A program made the translations under genes and the position numbers. The notes under the pieces were generated by a model, which made no database searches, was not told the origin of the DNA, and was given only the letters and a program-made list of their open reading frames with translations. A DNA stretch of 64,000 nucleotides from Chthoniobacter sp. (GTDB lineage Bacteria > Verrucomicrobiota > Verrucomicrobiia > Chthoniobacterales > Chthoniobacteraceae), in NCBI GenBank assembly GCA_021414005.1, contig JAIOPH010000004.1, positions 62,001-126,000 on the forward strand, read 5' to 3'. Each line of letters starts with the position of its first letter. The stretch's first letter is position 1. Shown here piece after piece: positions 47,558 through 55,736 of the stretch.

Positions 47558-47896
47558 ATGCGTGATCACCGCCGGCTCATCATTTTCAGCGGTGTCGTCG
47601 TCCTGTTGCCGCTGGTATGCATCGGCATCCTCTACACGACCGGTTTATCCTACCTTTACTGCTGCTTCCGTGAGCGCCAGTGGCTTGCTTCCACTAACGA
47701 GGCACAACTCGATAATCGCGTCGCCGCGTTCTATACCAAGCGCGCTATCTCTCCTTCCGAGTCGATGTGGGGCAGGCACTATTCCCTCAAGCCAGGAGAG
47801 CGGATGGTTCAGTATCTTATCTTCGGCAAGGAACCGTTGGACGCTGTCTTCGACAGCGGTTCACGCGTAGTCTGCATTTACACGTCATATGAATGA
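47558..47896 (+). CDS. Small membrane-anchored hypothetical protein
   Basis: The 112-residue protein has one N-terminal membrane span (LIIFSGVVVLLPLVCIGILYTTGLSYLYCC, residues 7-36), then a soluble domain (ERQWLASTNEAQLDNRVAAFYTKRAISPSESMWGRHYSLKPGERMVQYLIFGKEPLDAVFDSGSRVVCIYTSYE). The latter half resembles small regulatory beta domains found with single-span anchors, but I assign no family. Base usage differs from the G+C-rich neighbours. The stop at 47894-47896 lies inside the NHALQRTA repeat, which begins at its 3' end. Confidence 0.7.
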   Translation: MRDHRRLIIFSGVVVLLPLVCIGILYTTGLSYLYCCFRERQWLASTNEAQLDNRVAAFYTKRAISPSESMWGRHYSLKPGERMVQYLIFGKEPLDAVFDSGSRVVCIYTSYE

Positions 47897-48055
47897 CCCG
47901 GAAACGCCGAACCATGCGCTGCAGCGAACTGCTCCGGGCGTCACAGCCTGTGCTCCCGCCCGCAGACCCGCCCCAGCCGCCTTTCCGCACAGGCTGCGCC
48001 GCCCTCCGCAGTCGCTGAGCTTGGGGTCGTTAGATACTCTCTTGGGAAGCAAGAG
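47889..48055 (+). repeat. NHALQRTAPGV-type dispersed repeat with long imperfect hairpin
   Basis: The plus strand reads PNHALQRTAPGVTACAP..RRPPQSLSLGSL in one frame, a peptide I recall as a recurrent gene-tail in Verrucomicrobia and Planctomycetes. The DNA folds as one long imperfect hairpin, 47922-48017: CAGCGAACTGC with GCAGTCGCTG, GGGCG with CGCCC and AGCCTGTGC with GCACAGGCT in nested order. It is therefore more likely a structured mobile or REP/MITE-like element than a gene. It directly follows the small membrane gene. Confidence 0.75.
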
Positions 48056-48087
48056 GTACACGTGGTCGGGGGTGTCAGTAGAACAAA

Positions 48088-48106
48088 GGGACAGGTCTGT
48101 TGTCCC
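48088..48106. repeat. GGGACA..TGTCCC hairpin
   Basis: A six-base-pair stem with a seven-base loop; its left arm and loop (AAGGGACAGGTCT, 48086-48098) are identical to 45244-45256. It may be a REP-associated sequence. Confidence 0.45.
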
Positions 48107-48157
48107 ATTGTCCTAAAGTTAGATGAAGGGTAGTCTATCGCATTCGGAACCGGGTGC

Positions 48158-48841
48158 CTATTTCGGTGCCTGTCGCACCAGTGCTCCGAGCAAAGCCGCG
48201 TCGCGGCCGACTCTCTCGTATTCGGTGGAAGACGCCACCACCCGGATGACCTCGCCGTGCGACACGAGGCGCACGATCCAACCCGCAGGCCGGGCTCCGA
48301 TCCAACTTTCATCATAGGTCGTCAGCTTTGTCGTGGTCGATGGTCGAGACGCCGTGATGGATCGTGTTTTAGTATGCACGAGTTCGCTCGAAGTGAAAAT
48401 TTCCTTGGCCTCCTGAACCGATCCGACTGTCACGGTGCGCTTTCCTTGGTTCCAAACGTAATTGGCGGATTTTCCCTCCGGATTGGCGACGAAATAGTAC
48501 TCGAACTCGCCGGTGACGGGAGTTTTCCTGAGATTGCGCACCTTGAGTTCGAGGGACGTGACGCTGTTTCGCGCGCGGACTTCCTGGGTCGCGTTCGTTG
48601 AAGTGGAGCGCGAAGTTTCAGCGCCGCCCCCTGTGCCCACGGAACGCACCTCAAAGCTCAGCGCTTTGAGATCCTCGTTCGGACTTGGGGCGGCCGCCGG
48701 GAGCTGCGCCCAAAGCGGTCCGGTGCCAACGAACAGCACAGTTAAAACGAGGCCACGAAGGAGGTGCTGTCGCGCATGGCGAGCTAGGAGGAGACAGGAA
48801 GCGGAGAGTGGTGGGAGATGTTTGGACAGAAGGTAGTTCAT
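48158..48841 (-). CDS. Hypothetical secreted protein
   Basis: The 227-residue protein starts at ATG 48841. A hydrophobic export segment (GLVLTVLFVGTGPLWAQ, about residues 30-46) is preceded by a basic region, so it is probably exported, possibly by a long signal. The mature part holds beta-strand-like stretches (SLELKVRNLRKTPVTGEFEYYFVANPEGK), a Thr/Ser-rich middle and a C-terminal GWIVRLVSHGEVIRVVASS. I recognise no domain. It lies 110 bases from the pilT stop on the same strand and could be its downstream neighbour, but no link is proven. Confidence 0.65.
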   Translation of the reverse strand: MNYLLSKHLPPLSASCLLLARHARQHLLRGLVLTVLFVGTGPLWAQLPAAAPSPNEDLKALSFEVRSVGTGGGAETSRSTSTNATQEVRARNSVTSLELKVRNLRKTPVTGEFEYYFVANPEGKSANYVWNQGKRTVTVGSVQEAKEIFTSSELVHTKTRSITASRPSTTTKLTTYDESWIGARPAGWIVRLVSHGEVIRVVASSTEYERVGRDAALLGALVRQAPK

Positions 48842-48950
48842 GGGATTTTCGATTTTTGAACTTGGGTCGTCCGGTCCGCTTTCCAAGCATTTTTTAAGGC
48901 CCCGGATTTTTTCGCCTCAGAAAGCCCATCACAGTGCTGCGAGCGGTGGG

Positions 48951-50087
48951 CTAGCGTTTGCGCGGCTTTTGTCCGCCGATGAGCTGGATGGCGGCCTGCG
49001 GGTCGGAGGCTTTGGTGACGACTTCCTCGTAGGCGATGTCGCCGTTCAGGTAGTGCTCCACGAGGGAGGCTTCGAGGGAGATCATGCCGTATTTCGACCC
49101 GGTGAGGATGTCGTTAGCGATGCGGAAAGTTTTGTTGTCGCGGATGAGCGCGGCGACGGATGGCGTGTTGATCATCAGCTCGAAGGCGGCGACGCGGCCG
49201 CGGCCGTCGAGGCGCGGGATGAGGATTTGCGAAAGGACGGCCTTGAGGTTGGCGGCGAGCTGCACCCGAATCTGCTCCTGCTGGGTGGAGGGGAAGGCAT
49301 CGACGATGCGGTCCACGGTGCGGGCGGCGCCGGTGGTGTGGAGGGTGGAAAAGACGAGGTGCCCGGTTTCGGCGGCGGTGATGGCGGTCTCCATGGTTTC
49401 CAAGTCCCGCATTTCGCCCACAAGGATGACGTCGGGGTCCTGCCGCAGCGCGCGGCGCAGGCCGTCGGGGAAAGTGGGCACGTCCACGCCGACTTCGCGC
49501 TGGTTGACGATGCCGAGCTTGTGCGGGTGGACGTATTCGATGGGGTCCTCGATGGTAATGATGTGGCTGTCGCGCGTGGTGTTGATGGTGTCGAGCATCG
49601 AGGCGAGCGACGTGGATTTGCCGGAACCGGTGGGGCCAGTGACGAGGATGAGGCCGCGCGGGGTGTCGAGGAGCTGGCGAACCGCGGGAGGAAGACCGAT
49701 TTCCTCGAGGGTCATCAGGCGTTTCGGCACGATGCGCAGGGCGAGTGCGATGCTGCCCTGCTGGCGATAGACGCTGACGCGAAAGCGGTCCTGACCTTTA
49801 TAAGAAAACCCAAAATCGACGCTGCCCTGTTCGTTGACGCGGGCAAAATTGGCTTCGCTGGTAATGGCGCGCGCGAGGGTTTCGGTGTCCTCGGGAGTAA
49901 GCGGGACGGTGGTGAGTTTCACCAGCCGACCGTGACGGCGGAGGACGGGCGAACTGCCGACGGAGAGGTGGAGGTCGGACGCGCCTTCCTCGATGACCAA
50001 CCGGAGGAGGTCTTCCATCGGCGGCACCGGCGAGAGCGGCGGCGGGGTTTCGTCGGGCGAGCCTTTGCGGAAATCGAAAAGGGCCAT
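48951..50087 (-). CDS. pilT: Type IV pilus retraction ATPase
   Basis: The 378-residue protein has a PilT-like N-terminal domain and a GspE/PilT ATPase core. Walker A is GPTGSGKST at about residues 151-159, followed by the Asp box ([26 protein letters not shown]), Walker B ([12 protein letters not shown]) and the His box ([12 protein letters not shown]). The AIRAKM-type PilT motif is not intact; the corresponding place reads [13 protein letters not shown]. It depolymerises pili from the cytoplasmic face. It follows pilB by 15 bases, so the two are one operon. The remaining pilus genes are not in the window. Confidence 0.93.
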   Translation of the reverse strand: MALFDFRKGSPDETPPPLSPVPPMEDLLRLVIEEGASDLHLSVGSSPVLRRHGRLVKLTTVPLTPEDTETLARAITSEANFARVNEQGSVDFGFSYKGQDRFRVSVYRQQGSIALALRIVPKRLMTLEEIGLPPAVRQLLDTPRGLILVTGPTGSGKSTSLASMLDTINTTRDSHIITIEDPIEYVHPHKLGIVNQREVGVDVPTFPDGLRRALRQDPDVILVGEMRDLETMETAITAAETGHLVFSTLHTTGAARTVDRIVDAFPSTQQEQIRVQLAANLKAVLSQILIPRLDGRGRVAAFELMINTPSVAALIRDNKTFRIANDILTGSKYGMISLEASLVEHYLNGDIAYEEVVTKASDPQAAIQLIGGQKPRKR

Positions 50088-50102
50088 GCGGACGGTCGGC
50101 GG

Positions 50103-51800
50103 TTAGTTGGCGTCGGCCATGGTCACGCCAATGACCTCCTCGGCGCTGGTCATGCCGGCGAGTACTTTGCGGATGCCGTCCTCACGCAGCGTCCGCATGC
50201 CCATTTCGCGGGCGCGTTTGCGCAGCTCGATGGTGGAGGCTTTCTCGTTGATCATGTGGCGCACTTCGTCGTCGATCAGGAAGATCTCGAAAATGCCCAT
50301 CCGGCCCTTGTAGCCGAGGTGTTTGCAAGCGTCGCAACCCGCGCCTTTCATGACGGTGGCATCCCCGAGTTGCGAGGCGTCGAGTCCGAGCGCGGCCATT
50401 TCCGCCTCGCTCATCTCGACGGGATGTTTGCAGTTCGGGCAGAGTTTGCGCACGAGCCGCTGCGCCACGACGGCGCGCACAGCGGAGGAGACGAGGAAAG
50501 GTTGCACGCCAATGTCCACGAGACGGGCGACGGCGCTCGGGGCGTCATTGGTGTGGAGCGTGGAGAAAACGAGGTGGCCGGTGAGCGAGGCATTGATGGC
50601 GATGCTCGCGGTTTCGAGATCGCGGATTTCGCCGATCATGATGACGTTTGGCGCCTGCCGGAGCATGGAGCGGAGCGCGGCGGGAAAGGTCATGCCGATG
50701 TCGGAATTTACCTGCACCTGGTTGATACCGTTCATCTGGTATTCGACCGGATCTTCCACGGTGATGAGCTTTTTGTCCGGCTTATTGATGTAGTTCAGGC
50801 AGCCGTAAAGAGTGGTCGTTTTGCCCGACCCGGTGGGGCCGGTGACGAGCAGGATGCCGTCGGGAAGCGTGATGAGTTTCTCGAAAATCTCCTGGTCGTC
50901 CGAGAGGAAGCCGAGCTGCGGCAGGCCGAGCGAGAGTGAGCCTTTGTCGAGGATACGCATGACCACGCTTTCGCCGTGGTTGGTGGGAATGGTGGAAACG
51001 CGCAGATCGATCTGTTTGCGCCCCATTTTCACCTGGATGCGCCCGTCCTGAGGGAGACGCTTTTCGGCGATGGACATGGAGCCGGTCATGATCTTCAAGC
51101 GCGAGATTATCGCGGTCTGGAGCTTCTTCGGCGGGTTCTGCATTTCGTGCAGCACGCCGTCGATGCGGAAGCGGACGCGGAAGCGCTTTTCCAGCGGTTC
51201 GAGGTGAATGTCCGAAGCACGCATGTTGTAGGCCTCGACCAGCATCATGGAGACCATCTTGATGATTGGCGCGTCCACCGTGTCGCCTTCCGCTCCACCC
51301 GTTCCGCCCTCACCGGAAATCTCGATGTCCGCACCGAGTTGGCCGGTGAGTTCGTCCACGGCCTCCTCGGCGGTGCCGTAGTATTTGCGGTAGGCCGTGG
51401 CGATGGCTTCCGGCGTGGAGCAGACGAATTCCAGATCTCGATTCAGCAGGTGGTGGAGCGAATCGAAGGCGTCGAAATTCAGCGGGTCCGCCGTGGCGAT
51501 GGTGAGGCCCGCGTCCGAGATCGCCAGCGGGATCACATGGAAGCGTTTCGCCATCTCGCGCGGCACCATCTGGATGATGTCATGCGGCACCGCGAAGCCG
51601 GAGATGTCCACGAAATCCATGGCCGCGTGGGAGGCCAGCGCCTTCGTCACGTCCTCCTCGGTGACGATGCCGTGTTCGACCAGCATTTGGGGCACGGTCA
51701 TGTTCGACTTCACCTCCGCCCGAGCGCGCTGGACCTGAGTCTTATTGACCAGCCCGTTTTCGAGCAGGATTTCGAGGATGTATTCGTCGTTTTGAGCCAC
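50103..51800 (-). CDS. pilB: Type IV pilus assembly ATPase
   Basis: This 565-residue PilB/GspE protein has the N-terminal MshE/GspE_N domain (residues 1 to about 150, LLENGLVNKTQVQRAR..), then the ATPase: Walker A GPTGSGKTT at 321-329, Walker B PNVIMIGEIRD and the zinc-binding tetracysteine (CPNC..CDAC) at the expected place. It powers pilus extension or type II secretion from the cytoplasm. It reads into pilT after 15 bases. The gene to its right is divergent, 333 bases away. Confidence 0.93.
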   Translation of the reverse strand: MAQNDEYILEILLENGLVNKTQVQRARAEVKSNMTVPQMLVEHGIVTEEDVTKALASHAAMDFVDISGFAVPHDIIQMVPREMAKRFHVIPLAISDAGLTIATADPLNFDAFDSLHHLLNRDLEFVCSTPEAIATAYRKYYGTAEEAVDELTGQLGADIEISGEGGTGGAEGDTVDAPIIKMVSMMLVEAYNMRASDIHLEPLEKRFRVRFRIDGVLHEMQNPPKKLQTAIISRLKIMTGSMSIAEKRLPQDGRIQVKMGRKQIDLRVSTIPTNHGESVVMRILDKGSLSLGLPQLGFLSDDQEIFEKLITLPDGILLVTGPTGSGKTTTLYGCLNYINKPDKKLITVEDPVEYQMNGINQVQVNSDIGMTFPAALRSMLRQAPNVIMIGEIRDLETASIAINASLTGHLVFSTLHTNDAPSAVARLVDIGVQPFLVSSAVRAVVAQRLVRKLCPNCKHPVEMSEAEMAALGLDASQLGDATVMKGAGCDACKHLGYKGRMGIFEIFLIDDEVRHMINEKASTIELRKRAREMGMRTLREDGIRKVLAGMTSAEEVIGVTMADAN

Positions 51801-52133
51801 GCGTGGAGGTGTGAAAATGGAGGGCGTAAAGGCCGGCGGGACAGGGCGAAATCAACGCCTGGCCAGCCGCCCGAGTGCGGCGAGCAATTAAGGGAGCGTC
51901 CTCGGCAGTGTCAAAGACCAACGCCGAAAATTCCACGGTCGCGATTTTCGACTGCCGCCTGAGCGCCTCTCCAACCGAAAAAGCCCGCCGTTTCCCGGCG
52001 CTTTTTTCTTTTGCTGCGCGGACTGGACAAGGCCGAAAAATTCGGGAAACATCCCGCCCTCACGCCCGTGGGATATTGCGCCAAAGCGCGACGCCCGCGG
52101 GCATCAACCACCAATCCCAGACCACTGATTATT
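51801..52133. other. Divergent intergenic region with terminator-like hairpin
   Basis: 333 bases between pilB (minus) and the GhoS-like gene (plus) contain an A-rich stem AAAAAG-CC bulge-CGCCG, then TTTCC loop, then CGGCG-CTTTTT at 51978-52006. It looks like an intrinsic terminator in both orientations, odd between two diverging genes. No small gene is obvious between it and pilB, so a small RNA is possible. Confidence 0.4.
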
Positions 52134-52424
52134 ATGCCCGCATTCGTCGCCCGTGTAGAACTCCATCAAGGAAACGCTCAAGATTACCAAACCCTCAACG
52201 TTGCCATGGAGTCCACCGGCTTCTCCCGCGCGGTCCGCAGCGACGACGGCACCGCCGTTTTCCTCCCGACGGGCCAATACGTCGGCAACGGCGAACTGAC
52301 GGCGCGGGACGTTTCGCAGATCGCGCAGGGCGCAGCTCTGAAAACCAAGAAGGGTTTTTCCGTCTTCGTCACGGATCTCAGCAGCGCGGCGTGGTTCGGC
52401 CTCGACCCCGTACCCGCGCAATAA
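52134..52424 (+). CDS. GhoS/DUF2622-like small protein
   Basis: The 96-residue protein reads ARVELHQGNAQDYQTLNVAMESTGFSRAV..DDGTAVFLPTGQYVGNGELTARDVSQIAQGAALKTKKGFSVFVTDLSSAAWFGLDPV. This layout (ferredoxin-like, GF.R, SDDG, LP..Y) matches the DUF2622 family, which includes the E. coli antitoxin GhoS. The assignment is from recollection. No GhoT-like toxin is adjacent, so a solitary, non-TA role is likely. It precedes the bactofilin gene by 48 bases on the same strand. Confidence 0.6.
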   Translation: MPAFVARVELHQGNAQDYQTLNVAMESTGFSRAVRSDDGTAVFLPTGQYVGNGELTARDVSQIAQGAALKTKKGFSVFVTDLSSAAWFGLDPVPAQ

Positions 52425-52472
52425 ACGATCCCGGGCTCCGCAGACGCGACATCATCCACCGACCCTTCCACC

Positions 52473-52832
52473 ATGGCCACTCCACGCAGCGAACTCAGCA
52501 GGGACATCGAGATCACCGGAACCATGCGGTTCCAAGGTGAACTGATTTTTGAAGGCAAATTTCACGGTGACCTGATTCAGGGAAACTCCCTCATCGTCGG
52601 CGAGCACGCTGAAGTGCATGCCAAGTCCATCGTTGTGGACAACCTGACGAGCGCGGGCCTGGTCGAGGGCGATGCCAAAGTGGGGACGCGCTGTCATTTG
52701 AAAGAAACCGCGCACCTGCAAGGCAGCTTGAAAACCTTCCGCCTGGCTATGGATGACGGCGCGACCTTCACCGGCGGCCTGGAAATTTCCAAGCCGGCGA
52801 ACATCGGTGTCAGCCCCAAGAAGGCCGGCTAG
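52473..52832 (+). CDS. Bactofilin family protein
   Basis: The 119-residue protein is a single bactofilin (DUF583) beta-helix: DIEITGTMRFQGELIFEGKFHGDLIQGNSLIVGEHAEVHAKSIVVDNLTSAGLVEGDAKVGTRCHLKETAHLQGSLKTFRLAMDDGATFTGGLEI. Bactofilins polymerise into cytoskeletal filaments that locate cell-wall or pilus machinery. Proximity to pilB/pilT is suggestive, as bactofilins can position pilus ATPases in some bacteria. The gene is followed by a strong hairpin terminator. Confidence 0.88.
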   Translation: MATPRSELSRDIEITGTMRFQGELIFEGKFHGDLIQGNSLIVGEHAEVHAKSIVVDNLTSAGLVEGDAKVGTRCHLKETAHLQGSLKTFRLAMDDGATFTGGLEISKPANIGVSPKKAG

Positions 52833-52852
52833 GCTCGGTTTTGAGAGATAGT

Positions 52853-52886
52853 CGAAACAACCGCGCCCATCGGCGCGGTTGCTTCG
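52853..52886 (+). terminator. Hairpin terminator after bactofilin
   Basis: A fifteen-base-pair stem with one mismatch (CGAAACAACCGCGCC with GGCGCGGTTGCTTCG) and a four-base loop lies 21 bases after the bactofilin stop. The T-tract is weak (CTTCGTTTC), so termination is probable but not certain. Confidence 0.7.
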
Positions 52887-52925
52887 TTTCGGGGATGGAC
52901 GAGGGTTTTCGTGAAAGGAATTTCC

Positions 52926-54416
52926 ATGAAAACGCTTCCGATGTTTCTCAACGGCGCTTGGGTCCCAGCCAGTGAAGGCGCGACGCGCGCGATCTTCAAT
53001 CCGGCGAATAATCAGCCGATCGCCGTGGTCAGCGAAGGCTCCGAGCACGAGGCCAAACTCGCCATCGCCCACGCACGCCGCGCCTTCGACGAAGGCCCGT
53101 GGCCGCAGATGCGTGCGCCAGAGCGGGCGGGCTATCTTTTCAAACTCGCCGATCTCATCGACAAAAACGCCGAGGCGCTCGCCACGCTCGAAACGCGCAA
53201 CCAGGGCAAGCCGCTGCGCGAGGCGAAGTTCGACGTGGCCGATGCGGCGGCGTGCTTCCGCTACTACGCGGGGCTGATCACGAAACCGCTCGGCCAGACC
53301 TACGAGGTCGGTGATCCCGCGATTCAGGGCATGGTCGTGCGCGAACCCATCGGCGTGTGCGGGCAGATCATCCCGTGGAATTACCCGCTGCTCATGGCCG
53401 CGTGGAAACTCGCGCCCGGCCTCGCGGCGGGCAACTGCTGTATCCTCAAGCCCGCCGAGACCACACCGCTCACGGCCATCGAGCTTTTCAAGCTCATCGC
53501 CGCGACCGGCTTCCCGCCGGGCGTCGCACAGCTCGTGCTCGGCCCCGGCCACACCGCCGGCCACGCGCTCGCGGCCAGCCTGCTCGTGGACAAAATCGCC
53601 TTCACCGGCGGCACCGTTACGGGCCGCAAAATCATGGCGGCGGCCACCGGCAACATCAAAAAGGTCACGCTCGAACTCGGTGGCAAATCGCCCTGCATCG
53701 TCTTTGCCGACGCCGATTTCGAAGTCGCACTCGAATACGCCATGTTCGCCATTTTTGCCGGCCAGGGCGAGGTGTGCAGCGCCGGTTCGCGGCTCCTCCT
53801 CGACAAAAAGATCGCCGACAAATTTCTCCCGCGCCTCGCCGCCGCGAGCGCGCGAATCGTTGTCGGCGACGGGCTGAGCGCCGGGACGGAAATGGGCCCG
53901 CTCATCACGCCCGCGCACTTGGAGAAGGTGCTCGGCTACATTGCCGCCGGGCGGGATGAAGGTGCGGAGACGATCTGCGGCGGCCACCGCCTGACCGACG
54001 GCGCTCTGGCGCACGGCAATTTCGTCGCGCCTACCATTTTCGTGAACACCCAGCCGGGCATGAAGATCGTGCGGGAGGAAATCTTCGGCCCGGTGCTCGC
54101 GGTGCAGCTTTTCGAGACGGAGGAGGAAGCCGTGCAACTCGCCAACGACACCGTTTACGGCCTCGCTGCCGGTGTCTTCACCGGCGACGCCGGCAAAGGT
54201 CTGCGCGTCCTGAAAAAACTCCGCGCCGGCATCACCTGGCTGAACACCTACCACCCCACTTTCAACGAAGCCCCGTGGGGCGGCTACAAGCAGAGTGGCA
54301 TCGGCCGCGAACTCGGCACCGCCGGCCTCGACGCCTACCTCGAGACCAAGCAAATCAACATCAACCTCGCGCCCACGCCGCTCGGCTGGTTCCGCAGCGC
54401 CGCCGATCCGGCGTAA
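52926..54416 (+). CDS. Aldehyde dehydrogenase family (betaine-aldehyde-dehydrogenase-like)
   Basis: The 496-residue NAD(P)-dependent enzyme has the cofactor-binding GQIIPWNYPLLMAAWKLAPGLAAGNCCILKPAE and FTGGTVTGRKIM, the active-site Glu in LELGGKSPCIVF and the nucleophilic Cys284 in GQGEVCSAGSR. The C-terminal PWGGYKQSGIGRELG is conserved. I chose ATG 52926, which has AAAGGAA six bases upstream, over a GTG 15 bases earlier. It oxidises an aldehyde to an acid; betaine aldehyde is a guess from overall similarity. No choline or transport genes are adjacent. Confidence 0.93.
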   Translation: MKTLPMFLNGAWVPASEGATRAIFNPANNQPIAVVSEGSEHEAKLAIAHARRAFDEGPWPQMRAPERAGYLFKLADLIDKNAEALATLETRNQGKPLREAKFDVADAAACFRYYAGLITKPLGQTYEVGDPAIQGMVVREPIGVCGQIIPWNYPLLMAAWKLAPGLAAGNCCILKPAETTPLTAIELFKLIAATGFPPGVAQLVLGPGHTAGHALAASLLVDKIAFTGGTVTGRKIMAAATGNIKKVTLELGGKSPCIVFADADFEVALEYAMFAIFAGQGEVCSAGSRLLLDKKIADKFLPRLAAASARIVVGDGLSAGTEMGPLITPAHLEKVLGYIAAGRDEGAETICGGHRLTDGALAHGNFVAPTIFVNTQPGMKIVREEIFGPVLAVQLFETEEEAVQLANDTVYGLAAGVFTGDAGKGLRVLKKLRAGITWLNTYHPTFNEAPWGGYKQSGIGRELGTAGLDAYLETKQININLAPTPLGWFRSAADPA

Positions 54417-54424
54417 AGCCGCGA

Positions 54425-55051
54425 CTACTCCGCCGCCGGAGTCGGCTTACTGGCCCCGCCGGACATCGCGCTGTAAACCGCGAGGCTCAGGCCGAGCAGG
54501 GCGAGCGCACCCATCACGATATTGCCGATAAGTTGGTTGCGGTCGCGGCGCGCGGCGTCGGCTTCCAATCGGCAGAGCGTCTCCACCACGACCCAGCCGG
54601 AGCGTTCCAGCTTCTCTCGTGAAATGGCGGCGGGCGGGATCTTTGCCAGTGCCTCGCGAAACTCCTTCTCCAGCAGAAAAGACGTGAATCGCGTTTCCGC
54701 CGCCTTGCTCGTCACCACGGTCATCAGACCCCCTTCATCATCGAAAAGCAGCAGCGCACCGATGTTCTTTCCGGTCCACGCCGTGCAGTATTCCGTAGCC
54801 AGCTTTTCGAGCCGCTCGGATTGCTTCGACGGGAGCACTTTCAGCGATGGAACCGTAACGACGAACACCTCCACGGCCTGTGATTTCGCTGCGACCAGCC
54901 GCGTGCTGAGACGTGCTTTGACCTCCGGCAAAATGACATCCGCCTGATCCAGAATGTGGGAAACCGGAGCCGGCGGGATTGACGCATCCTCCGCACGACC
55001 GGGCAGCGCGGCGAGAAGCAGACCGATGAACAAAGCGAGACGGCGCAACAT
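54425..55051 (-). CDS. TPM-domain (YgcG-like) secreted or anchored protein
   Basis: The 208-residue protein begins with a signal peptide (MLRRLALFIGLLLAALPGRA). A TPM-domain core follows (VSHILDQADVILPEVKARLSTRLVAAKSQAVEVFVVTVPSL, then LATEYCTAWTGKNIGALLLFDDEGGLMTVVTSKAAE), and a C-terminal membrane span (IVMGALALLGLSLAVYSAMSG). It should be exported and held in the inner membrane by its tail. TPM proteins are implicated in photosystem repair in plants and are of unknown role in bacteria. It starts five bases from the stop of 55057-55581, so they form an operon. Confidence 0.78.
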   Translation of the reverse strand: MLRRLALFIGLLLAALPGRAEDASIPPAPVSHILDQADVILPEVKARLSTRLVAAKSQAVEVFVVTVPSLKVLPSKQSERLEKLATEYCTAWTGKNIGALLLFDDEGGLMTVVTSKAAETRFTSFLLEKEFREALAKIPPAAISREKLERSGWVVVETLCRLEADAARRDRNQLIGNIVMGALALLGLSLAVYSAMSGGASKPTPAAE

Positions 55052-55056
55052 TGCGG

Positions 55057-55581
55057 CTATTCCCCCTTGAAGACCGTGTTCCTGTTCAAGCGAAAAGCCG
55101 ACTCCGCGCTTTCGAACAACTTATTCAGCGTGTCCTTATTCGCGAAGCGGTATTCGATCGTCCGCGTGTGGGTGGTCGTGGGATAGCTCTTCACCACTTT
55201 TTTCCAAGCATCCTCCTGACCGGTCCGCGCCGCGCCTTCCTGCAAAAGCTGCTGCGTTTTCTCGATCGTCGCCGCGCCGAAACCAGATGGCGCGCTGACG
55301 GTATTGGGCTCGATGAAATAGAACCGCACCAGCGCCGCGCCGGTCGTGTCGATATTTACCTCCGTCACCCGCGCCGCGCCGTCCACCACATACTCGTGCG
55401 TGCTCACCGACACGATCGATCGCAGCGCCACGCTGTAAGTCCCGCCCGGCAACGTCGCCCGCCACATCGGCAGCGCGGTATTCGGCGAAGGCGTGGCCTG
55501 CCCAGCGGGTGTGGCCGCCGGCTGCTGGGCGCAAAGTACGGACACCGCGAGCAGACTGACGAGGAACGGGAGGATTTTCAT
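55057..55581 (-). CDS. Hypothetical secreted protein in operon with TPM gene
   Basis: The 174-residue protein has a signal peptide (MKILPFLVSLLAVSVLCAQ). A Pro/Thr-rich linker is followed by ALPMWRATLPGGTYSVALRSIVSVSTHEYVVDGAARVTEVNIDTTGAALVRFYFIEP, and a helical C-terminus (GAARTGQEDAWKKVVKSYPTTTHTRTIEYRFANKDTLNKLFESAESAF). No domain is recognised. It is upstream of the TPM gene by five bases and co-directional, so a joint role is likely. Confidence 0.7.
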   Translation of the reverse strand: MKILPFLVSLLAVSVLCAQQPAATPAGQATPSPNTALPMWRATLPGGTYSVALRSIVSVSTHEYVVDGAARVTEVNIDTTGAALVRFYFIEPNTVSAPSGFGAATIEKTQQLLQEGAARTGQEDAWKKVVKSYPTTTHTRTIEYRFANKDTLNKLFESAESAFRLNRNTVFKGE

Positions 55582-55736
55582 TAAGCGGACTGTGCCTGCC
55601 GCGGCGAAAAGTTCCAGCCCAGAAACGTCGCGCCGGAATATTCCGGGCCGATTAAAAATCGGCGACTTGGGACCAATGGCGTCCTTCTGCGGTTATTCCA
55701 ACAGAATGAACCCGCGTGTCTTTCGTCCGCCAGATG

